This document shows positions 5,721-11,083 of a stretch of DNA of 11,083 bases, one piece after another. Each line of letters opens with the position of its first letter. Within the stretch, counting starts at the first letter, position 1. Made by a program: the position numbers and the translations under genes. Under the pieces are notes generated by a model. That model worked only from the letters and a program-made list of their open reading frames with translations. It made no database searches and was not told the origin of the DNA. Origin of the DNA: Paracoccaceae bacterium (GTDB lineage Bacteria; Pseudomonadota; Alphaproteobacteria; Rhodobacterales; Rhodobacteraceae); NCBI GenBank assembly GCA_020832725.1, contig JAFIEC010000301.1, positions 1-11,083 on the forward strand, in the 5' to 3' direction.

Positions 5721-6539
5721 TCAGCGCGGCACGGCCTTGCTGCCGGGGGCATCCCGAAGGTCGGGCCTGCGCGCCCGTGTCAGCGCCTCGGCCTGTTCGC
5801 GCCGCCAGCGCGCGATCTCGGCATGGTTGCCTGACAAGAGCACGTCGGGGATTCGCATCCCCTCCCATTCAGCGGGGCGTGTGTAATGGGGGTGCTCCAG
5901 CAGCCCCCGGGAAAAACTCTCGTCCTCGATCGAGGCGGCATTGCCCAGCACCCCGGGCAACAGGCGCACGCTGGCATCCAGAAGCGCCTGTGCGGCGATC
6001 TCTCCGCCGGTCAGGACGAAATCCCCGATGCTGACCTCCTCCAGCCCGCAGTGGGCGATCACCCGTTCATCCACCCCCTCGAACCGCCCGCAGACAAGCG
6101 TGACACCGCGCGCCGCCGCAAGAGCGCGCGCGCGTGCCTGGGTGAAGGGCTTGCCCCGTGGCGACAGAAGGAGCCTTGGCCAGAGCGCCGGATCGTCCGG
6201 CGTGCCCGCCGCGGCCTCGTCCAGCGCCGCGCTCAGGACATCGGCGCGCAGGACCATGCCTGCGCCGCCGCCCGCTGGCGTGTCATCGACATTCCGGTGG
6301 CGGCCCTTGCCAAAGCCGCGCAGGTTGATCGTCTCCAGTGCCCAGAGGCCCTCAGCCAGCGCGCGCCCGGTCAGCGACAGGCCCAGCACCCCCGGAAACG
6401 CCTCGGGCAACAGCGTGATCACCCGCGCCGTCCAGCGCCCCGCAAGGCGGGGCTGTTCGTCCATCAGGCTGCGCGGCTGGCGCGAGGCCGAGATCGACAG
6501 CCGCCCATGCGAGCGCGGCGCCGCCCCGCCGCCCGTCAT
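5721..6539 (-). CDS. trmD: tRNA (guanine-N1)-methyltransferase TrmD
   Basis: TrmD uses S-adenosylmethionine to methylate G37 of tRNAs reading CNN codons, which prevents frameshifting. The SPOUT trefoil-knot motifs are all present: GGGAGM (90-95), GRFEGVDERV (151-160) and SIGDFVLTGGE (170-180), where the aspartate of SIGD (173) matches the catalytic Asp169 of E. coli. A C-terminal HPHYTRPAEWEGMRIPDVLLSG block follows. The ATG at 6539 gives 272 residues and overlaps the upstream stop as ATGA. A second ATG at 6464 would give 247 residues, closer to the E. coli length, but has no visible ribosome binding site. The extra 25 residues (SHGRLSISASRQPRSL) look like a basic family-specific extension, which I recall only loosely from related genomes. 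Start choice is the main uncertainty. Confidence 0.95.
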   Translation of the reverse strand: MTGGGAAPRSHGRLSISASRQPRSLMDEQPRLAGRWTARVITLLPEAFPGVLGLSLTGRALAEGLWALETINLRGFGKGRHRNVDDTPAGGGAGMVLRADVLSAALDEAAAGTPDDPALWPRLLLSPRGKPFTQARARALAAARGVTLVCGRFEGVDERVIAHCGLEEVSIGDFVLTGGEIAAQALLDASVRLLPGVLGNAASIEDESFSRGLLEHPHYTRPAEWEGMRIPDVLLSGNHAEIARWRREQAEALTRARRPDLRDAPGSKAVPR

Positions 6540-7588
6540 TCCTCGACCCCGAGCAGGATGTCCTCTGCCAGCGCCGCCAGAGCCACCAGCCGATCGGCCA
6601 GCGCCTCGTCCTCGGCCTCGAGCTGGCGCGAGATGGTGGTCATCCGGGCGACCTCCGGCAATTCGGCGGCGATATCGGGCCGCCGCGGCAGCATCACCTC
6701 GACGGCGGCGATCCAGTCGGTCAGGCTGGTAGCGCAGCCTGCGGCCACGATCGCCTCGAAGGCCGAGGCGAAGGCGCGTGACCCGGCCATGGCGTCCAGT
6801 GTCCCGGGCTGTGCAAGGGCCGCTGTCAACGCCTGCAGGTCGCGCGCCTGCCCGCTGGATCGAGCCCGCTCCCACAACCGCGTGGCCAGAAGCTCCGGTC
6901 GTACCTCCTGCGCGGCGCGCGCAACTGCCTGCGAGGCCCGTCGGTCCTCGCTCTCGGGCTGCGGCGCAAGCGAATCGAGCGCCGCTTCCAGCGCATCCAG
7001 GGCCGCAATCTCTGCACTCGTGACTTCGGGCGCGCTGCAAAAGGGTGGCTTCTGCGGCACTGCTGGTGGCGGCACGTCCTCTTCTGGGGCGTGCTCTGCA
7101 GCGAGCGCGGCCTCCGGTGTCGGCGCGGCAACCTTCTGCGTCGGCGCGGGCCGGGCTTCTGTGGTTTTCACCTGGCGCGCGACCGTCTCGAGTTCCCGGG
7201 TGGCGTCTTGCAGAAACGCGTCCATGGCGGCATCGACCGGGCGCAGCGCAAGCCAGCCGAGAGCGGCCACCACCAGCAGCGCACCACCCGGTGCCCATTG
7301 GGGCAGTGCCGGCTGAAAGCCCGTTCCCCAACCGATGCCCAACCCTGCGCCATAAAGCGCCAGCGCCAGCAGGGCCCCGCCCCCCAGCCGTGCCGCGACC
7401 TCTCCCGCCCCCGCCCCCCGTGGAGAGGTGACAAGCAGTGCCAGCAGATAGGCGGCGACGACTGCGGCGACCGCCCAGCCGCCATGGGCGGCAAGTCCCG
7501 CAGCCAGTGGGGCGGCAAGGCTGAGTGCTGCGATGGCCACTGCGAGGGTTCCCCCTCCGACCGGCGCTGTGCGTCGTTTCCGGCTCAT
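6536..7588 (-). CDS. Unrecognised membrane protein, 350 aa, coupled between rimM and trmD
   Basis: I do not recognise this protein. It begins with a basic MSRKRR and then has four predicted membrane helices at about 13-33, 38-54, 68-88 and 100-117, joined by short loops. By the positive-inside rule both ends would be cytoplasmic. After the last helix come a helical stretch (118-145), an Ala/Pro/Glu-rich linker (146-190) and an Ala/Leu/Glu-rich, probably helical C-terminal domain (190-350) with Asp/Glu-rich ends and two cysteines (184, 285). Its start overlaps the rimM stop and its stop overlaps the trmD start, both as ATGA. This fixes it as a real gene of the operon and argues for balanced expression with them. 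Low-complexity alanine content makes shadow frames abundant here. No catalytic motif is visible. A scaffold or membrane-linked role is only a guess. Confidence 0.8.
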   Translation of the reverse strand: MSRKRRTAPVGGGTLAVAIAALSLAAPLAAGLAAHGGWAVAAVVAAYLLALLVTSPRGAGAGEVAARLGGGALLALALYGAGLGIGWGTGFQPALPQWAPGGALLVVAALGWLALRPVDAAMDAFLQDATRELETVARQVKTTEARPAPTQKVAAPTPEAALAAEHAPEEDVPPPAVPQKPPFCSAPEVTSAEIAALDALEAALDSLAPQPESEDRRASQAVARAAQEVRPELLATRLWERARSSGQARDLQALTAALAQPGTLDAMAGSRAFASAFEAIVAAGCATSLTDWIAAVEVMLPRRPDIAAELPEVARMTTISRQLEAEDEALADRLVALAALAEDILLGVEE

Positions 7589-8088
7589 TCCAGCGCTCCG
7601 GGTGGGTCGGCAACGATCCGCCGCGCTGTCAGGTCGACGGTGGGCACGACCTCGCGCGTGAAGGGCAGTAGCAGGGGATCGGCACCGCCCGCGATCTCGA
7701 GCAGGTCGCCCGCACCGTAATTGTGCACCGCCCGCACCCGGCCCAGCAGGCCCCCGCCGGTATCGACGACCTCCATGCCGATCAGGTCGGCATGGTAGAA
7801 TTCGTCCTCCGTCAGCGGCGGCATACGCTCCCGATCGGCCAGCAGCAGCACACCCTTGAGCGCCTCGGCCTCTTCCCGGCTGCCGACGCCCGACACGCGC
7901 ACGGCAAAGCCCCCGGGGATGGGGCGCAACAGCTTCAGGTCGAACCGGCGCGTTCCATCCTCCGAGTACAAGGTGCCGTAGGAAAACAGCGCCTCCGCCT
8001 CTGAGCAGAAGCTCTTGAGACGGGCCTCGCCCTGGACGCCGAACGCGCCCGCAAGCGCCCCGACCACCACGCGATCGGGCACGCTCAT
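7585..8088 (-). CDS. rimM: Ribosome maturation factor RimM
   Basis: The 167-residue protein has the two RimM domains: an N-terminal barrel starting RVVVGALAGAFGVQGEARLKSF (6-27) and a C-terminal PRC-barrel after the conserved FYHADLIG (97-104), with GDLLEI (127-132) and LLPFT (140-144). RimM binds S19 and assists assembly of the head of the 30S subunit. Its place after rpsP is the classic rpsP-rimM-trmD-rplS order. The ATG at 8088 agrees with the family start but has only a weak GGTGG upstream; it is 67 bp from the rpsP stop, so translation is not directly coupled to S16. The stop overlaps the next ATG as ATGA. Confidence 0.95.
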   Translation of the reverse strand: MSVPDRVVVGALAGAFGVQGEARLKSFCSEAEALFSYGTLYSEDGTRRFDLKLLRPIPGGFAVRVSGVGSREEAEALKGVLLLADRERMPPLTEDEFYHADLIGMEVVDTGGGLLGRVRAVHNYGAGDLLEIAGGADPLLLPFTREVVPTVDLTARRIVADPPGALE

Positions 8089-8155
8089 CGTGCCACCGGC
8101 GCGCAGGCCGCGGCAGGGCCGGGGATGCTGGCAGATGCGCCCATCGCGGCCGCGC

Positions 8156-8524
8156 TTATTCGGCCGCGTCGGCCGCCTCGGCGGGCGCTGCCATCTTCGC
8201 GGCCCGCTCTTCGGCGCGCTTCTTCGCCTTGTCGCCCGGCTCGGCCTTCTTCATGTTGGCGCGGGTCGACTTGGCGACAAGCCCTGCGGCCTCGAGAAAG
8301 CGGGCCACCCGGTCGGTCGGCTCGGCACCCTGGGTCAGCCAGTGCTGAACACGCTCCACGTCGATCTTGACGCGCTGGTCCGAATCCTTGGGCAAGAGCG
8401 GGTTGTAGCTGCCCAGCTTCTCGATGAAGCGTCCGTCGCGGGGCATGCGGCTGTCGGCCGCGACGATCGAGTAGAAAGGCCGTTTCTTGGAGCCGCCGCG
8501 GGCAAGCCGGATCTTCATGGACAT
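8156..8524 (-). CDS. rpsP: 30S ribosomal protein S16
   Basis: Residues 1-80 are classic S16: MSMKIRLARGGSKKRPFY, then DSRMPRDGRFIEKLGSYNPL and the VKIDVERVQHWL segment. S16 helps the 5' domain of 16S rRNA to fold. The protein is 122 residues against about 82 in E. coli; the extra C-terminal tail is Lys/Ala/Glu-rich (ANMKKAEPGDKAKKRAEERA...), a charged extension that is common in alphaproteobacterial S16. The ATG at 8524 has AAGGAG about 10 bases upstream. A second in-frame ATG two codons later is less well placed. The chorismate mutase gene ends 39 bp upstream on the same strand. Confidence 0.97.
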   Translation of the reverse strand: MSMKIRLARGGSKKRPFYSIVAADSRMPRDGRFIEKLGSYNPLLPKDSDQRVKIDVERVQHWLTQGAEPTDRVARFLEAAGLVAKSTRANMKKAEPGDKAKKRAEERAAKMAAPAEAADAAE

Positions 8525-8563
8525 GGTCTGTTTCTCCTTGGATATGGGTGCCGGGGATGCCGG

Positions 8564-8887
8564 TCACGTCTTCTGGTGTTGCTGGTGCTGCCGGATGACC
8601 TCGGCAATGATGAATTCGAGCATCTGACGCGCAAAGGCCGGGTCGAGCCCCGCATCCTGCGACAGCCGGTCCAGCCGGGCGGCCTGCCATGCCTCGCGGG
8701 CGGGGTCGGAGGGCGGGAGGGCGTGCTGCGCCTTGAGCTGCCCGACCGCGCGGGTATGCGCGAAACGTTCCGCGAGGGCGAAGACGAGGACGGCATCCAA
8801 CCGGTCGATCGCAGCACGATGCTCCGCCAGAAGGTGCTCTGCCCGGGCGCTCTCCTCGGACGTTGCCTCATGGGTCGGGGTGCTCAT
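8564..8887 (-). CDS. Chorismate mutase, AroQ (type II) fold
   Basis: This small all-helical protein of 107 residues aligns by eye with the N-terminal mutase domain of E. coli PheA: LLAEHRAAIDRLDAVLVFALAERFAHTRAVGQLK then PSDPARE. Likely active-site residues are Arg24, an Arg near 41-46, Lys52, Asp61 and Arg64, in the same order as Arg11, Arg28, Lys39, Asp48 and Arg51 of the E. coli enzyme. It should convert chorismate to prephenate for phenylalanine and tyrosine synthesis. It is a stand-alone, cytoplasmic monofunctional form without a dehydratase or dehydrogenase domain and has a His/Gln-rich C-terminus. AGGAG lies 5 bases before the ATG at 8887. Its ATG overlaps the stop of the acetyltransferase gene (ATGA). 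I leave the symbol empty because usage varies. Confidence 0.87.
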   Translation of the reverse strand: MSTPTHEATSEESARAEHLLAEHRAAIDRLDAVLVFALAERFAHTRAVGQLKAQHALPPSDPAREAWQAARLDRLSQDAGLDPAFARQMLEFIIAEVIRQHQQHQKT

Positions 8888-9399
8888 GCAAGCTCCTGCG
8901 GCGAGGGATGGCGGTAGATCTGCAGCGGCATGTCGCCGGGCTGGCAGACGCCGTCATGACGGCAGCCCATGCGGAGTGCCAGGGCGATGGAGCGGTGGTT
9001 CTGCTCGTGGATGATGCTGACGGCCGTAGGCCAGCCGAGGGTGCCATAGGCATGGGCGCGCGCGGCGATCGCGGCTTCCATCGCAAGGCCGCGACCCTCG
9101 AAACCCTCCATCAGAAGCCAGCCGATCTCTTCTTCCGGCCAGCCCTCGGGATGGTAGAGGCCGACCTGCCCGGCATAGCGGCCGGTGGCCTTCTCCTCGA
9201 TCGCCCAGAAACCATAGCCGCGCATCTGCCAGTGCCCTATCTCGGCGCAGAAGGCGCGCCACGCCTCCAGGCGGCCGCGCTGCCCCCCGCGCAATGTCGC
9301 GCGGTCGGTCTGGTAAAAGGCGGCATAGGCCTCGAAATCCTCAAGCCGGTTGGCACGCAGGATCAGGCGCTCGGTTTCCAGCACGGGGGGCTCGATCAT
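8884..9399 (-). CDS. GNAT-family N-acetyltransferase (RimJ/RimL-like)
   Basis: The 171-residue protein has the TERLILR start (9-15) followed by the expected loop, then WAIEEKATGRYAGQVGL (65-81), EEIGWLL (90-96), the acetyl-CoA pyrophosphate-binding loop EGRGLAMEA (101-109) and the NHRSIALALRMG helix (134-145) typical of GNAT enzymes of the RimJ/RimL branch. It transfers acetyl groups from acetyl-CoA to an amine; the acceptor is unknown. RimJ/L members acetylate ribosomal protein N-termini, and being beside ribosomal genes is suggestive but not proof. The ATG at 9399 has a strong AAGGAGGG ribosome binding site. It lies 70 bp after ffh and overlaps the chorismate mutase start. Confidence 0.9.
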   Translation of the reverse strand: MIEPPVLETERLILRANRLEDFEAYAAFYQTDRATLRGGQRGRLEAWRAFCAEIGHWQMRGYGFWAIEEKATGRYAGQVGLYHPEGWPEEEIGWLLMEGFEGRGLAMEAAIAARAHAYGTLGWPTAVSIIHEQNHRSIALALRMGCRHDGVCQPGDMPLQIYRHPSPQELA

Positions 9400-9469
9400 G
9401 ATGGCTCCCTCCTTGGGTGGCCGGATGCGGCCGATGTGGCGTGCGGGCCGTTGTCGGTGCGACGCGCGC

Positions 9470-10972
9470 TCATTTCTTGCGTCCCAGACCCGACAGGCCC
9501 TTGGGCAGGCTCATGCCACGGGGCAGGCCGGGCATCCCCGCACCCGGCATCGCGCCTCCCGTCATCCCGCCCATCTGCGCCTGAAGCTTTGCAGGGTCCA
9601 TGCCCGCGAGCGCGGCCGGGTCGGGGCCGCCCTTGCCGAACATCTGACGCATGGCCTGCTGCATCATCCCGCCCTTGCCCATCTTCTTCATCATGTCGGC
9701 CATCTGCCGGTGCATCTTGAGCAGGCGGTTCACGTCCTGCACCTCAAGGCCCGCGCCCGCCGCGATACGCTTCTTGCGGCTGGCCTGAAGGATGTCGGGG
9801 TTGGCGCGTTCCTTCCTGGTCATGGAATTGATCAGCGCGATCTGGCGGCGAAGGATCCGGTCGTCGAAACCCGCCTCCTCGACCTGGCGGGCCATCTTGC
9901 CCATGCCCGGCATCATGCCCATCAGCCCCTGCATGCCACCCATCTTCAGCATCTGCTCAAGCTGCATCTTGAGATCGTTCATGCTGAACAGGCCCTTCTG
10001 GAAGCGCTTCATCATGCGCTCGGCCTGTTCCATCTCCATCGTGGCCTGGGCCTTCTCGACCAGAGCGACGATATCGCCCATGCCGAGGATGCGGCCCGAT
10101 ATGCGCTCGGGCTCGAAGGTCTCCAGCGCGTCGGTCTTCTCGCCGAGACCGACAAAGCGGATGGGCTTGCCGGTGACAGCACGCATGGACAGGGCCGCAC
10201 CGCCGCGCCCGTCGCCGTCCATCCGGGTCAGGACCACGCCGGTGATGCCGACCTTGCCGTCGAATTCTGCGGCGACGTTCACCGCGTCCTGTCCGGTCAG
10301 CCCGTCGACCACGAGCAGCGTTTCGCGCGGCGCGGCGACGTCGCGCACCGACATCACCTCGTCCATCAGCACATCGTCGATATGCAGCCGCCCCGCCGTG
10401 TCGAGCAGATAGACGTCATAGCCGCCAAGGCTGGCCTGTGTCTTTGCGCGCCGCGCGATCTCCACGGCTGACTGACCCTTGACGATGGGCAGTGTGTCCA
10501 CACCGATCTGCATGCCCAGCACGGCCAACTGTTCCATGGCGGCGGGGCGGTTGGTGTCGAGGCTGGCCATCAGAACCCGCTTGCCGTCGCGCTCCTTCAG
10601 GCGGCGGGCCAGCTTGGCTGTGGTGGTCGTCTTGCCCGAACCCTGAAGGCCCACCATCAGGATGGGGGCCGGCGGGTTGTCGATCTTGAGAGCGCCCGGA
10701 TCGCCTTCCCCGCGCAGGGTGGCGACAAGCTCGTCATGCACGATCTTGACGACCTGCTGGCCCGGCGTGACCGAGCGCGTCACGGCCTGTCCCGCCGCCT
10801 TTTCCTGCACGCGGCGGATGAAGTCGCGCGCCACCGGAAGCGAGACATCGGCCTCCAGCAGCGCCACACGCACTTCGCGCAACGCGGTGGCCACATCCTC
10901 TTCGGTCAGGGTGCCCTGACGGGTCAGCCGCTCGAACACACCCGAGAGGCGCTCGGAGAGAGTCTCGAACAT
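9470..10972 (-). CDS. ffh: Signal recognition particle protein Ffh (SRP54)
   Basis: The 500-residue GTPase binds signal sequences and SRP RNA and delivers ribosomes to FtsY for membrane insertion. The N domain is at 1-90. The G domain carries GLQGSGKTT (108-116), DTNRPAA (139-145), DTAGR (191-195), TRMDG (249-253) and GLGEK (275-279). The methionine-rich M domain (about 310-440) includes the RNA-binding SMTRKER...SRKKRIAAGAG region. A Gly/Met/Pro-rich tail follows and ends in GLGRKK. I chose the ATG at 10972 (MFETLSERL) because GGGAG lies 7 bases upstream; the ATG at 10978 would sit only one base after it. It heads the minus-strand translation cluster. Confidence 0.97.
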   Translation of the reverse strand: MFETLSERLSGVFERLTRQGTLTEEDVATALREVRVALLEADVSLPVARDFIRRVQEKAAGQAVTRSVTPGQQVVKIVHDELVATLRGEGDPGALKIDNPPAPILMVGLQGSGKTTTTAKLARRLKERDGKRVLMASLDTNRPAAMEQLAVLGMQIGVDTLPIVKGQSAVEIARRAKTQASLGGYDVYLLDTAGRLHIDDVLMDEVMSVRDVAAPRETLLVVDGLTGQDAVNVAAEFDGKVGITGVVLTRMDGDGRGGAALSMRAVTGKPIRFVGLGEKTDALETFEPERISGRILGMGDIVALVEKAQATMEMEQAERMMKRFQKGLFSMNDLKMQLEQMLKMGGMQGLMGMMPGMGKMARQVEEAGFDDRILRRQIALINSMTRKERANPDILQASRKKRIAAGAGLEVQDVNRLLKMHRQMADMMKKMGKGGMMQQAMRQMFGKGGPDPAALAGMDPAKLQAQMGGMTGGAMPGAGMPGLPRGMSLPKGLSGLGRKK

Positions 10973-11083
10973 CCGCATGCTCCCTTCGGGCCGGCGGGGC
11001 CGGCGTGAACCTTGCGCCGCCCCCGCGGGGGGCGACTCTAAGGCCACCCCGACAGGCGGCCGCAGACTCTCCGCTGCCGGACA
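10973..11083 (-). other. Upstream region of ffh with two GC-rich hairpins
   Basis: Two inverted repeats lie just before ffh: GCCGG-5-CCGGC at 10990-11004, only a few bases from the ribosome binding site at 10980-10986, and an imperfect CGCC...GGCG hairpin at 11015-11034. The minus strand carries CCTTAGAGT further out but no promoter I can defend. No coding start fits better in this stretch. The hairpins could be leader structures, or simply reflect extreme local GC content. Confidence 0.35.

Noticed and set aside
5886..7316. Plus-strand open frame of 476 codons opposite trmD and the membrane protein
   Set aside because: Ser/Ala/Arg-rich low-complexity product created by GC-rich codons on the other strand; no recognisable domain.
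6540..7613. Continuous minus-strand frame upstream of trmD, as if TrmD were a 630-residue fusion
   Set aside because: The extra part is Arg/Gly/Ala-rich with no domain, and it is the shifted frame of the 350-aa membrane protein, which has better starts, helices and ATGA overlaps.
9350..10471. Long plus-strand open frame (373 codons, His-rich) opposite ffh
   Set aside because: It is the antisense shadow of a highly conserved GC-rich gene. It has no domain, no ribosome binding site and a biased His/Ala/Leu make-up.

Overview
This window looks like core chromosome of a GC-rich alphaproteobacterium, most likely Rhodobacterales (Rhodobacter/Paracoccus-like). The evidence is MipZ in place of MinCDE, the L31, S16 and Ffh variants seen in alphaproteobacteria, a DUF6455-type small Cys protein, and very GC-rich third codon positions. 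I see no insertion sequence, prophage, CRISPR array, tRNA or rRNA, and no defence or biosynthetic cluster. Every gene identification rests on reading motifs, not on a database search.

Left part (1-2301). The minus strand carries a small conserved-type hypothetical (844-1089), the alpha subunit of a 3-oxoacid (succinyl-CoA:acetoacetate type) CoA-transferase (75-770), and the start of an unrecognised gene that overlaps its stop by one base (1-75). On the plus strand lies an M48 zinc-metalloprotease lipoprotein (1202-1912). Its 3' end overlaps, tail to tail by 19 bp, a DCC-family thiol-disulfide oxidoreductase-like gene (1894-2301, minus).

Centre (2302-4705). A near-consensus FNR/FnrL box (2358-2371) lies exactly where a class II FNR promoter would place it, with a candidate -10 at 2394-2399. 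It points towards a small four-cysteine DUF6455-type protein (2494-2754). The predicted 88-nt leader of that gene holds three nearly identical 13-nt hairpins about 26-27 nt apart, which is the most unusual non-coding structure here. Next come a PfkB-family phosphofructokinase (2924-3904, plus) and the convergent mipZ (3911-4705, minus), only 6 bp apart.

Right part (4741-11083). One large minus-strand translation and secretion cluster reads, in transcription order: ffh, a GNAT acetyltransferase, a chorismate mutase, rpsP, rimM, an unrecognised four-helix membrane protein, trmD, rplS and rpmE, ending in an intrinsic terminator (4741-4766). Four-base ATGA overlaps couple acetyltransferase to mutase, rimM to the membrane protein, and the membrane protein to trmD. 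The cluster joins SRP-dependent membrane targeting (Ffh), ribosome assembly (S16, RimM, L19, L31) and tRNA m1G37 methylation (TrmD).

I did not find a convincing new multi-gene system. The best leads are the FNR box with its triple-hairpin leader at the DUF6455/DCC locus, and the unknown membrane protein translationally coupled inside the rimM-trmD operon.
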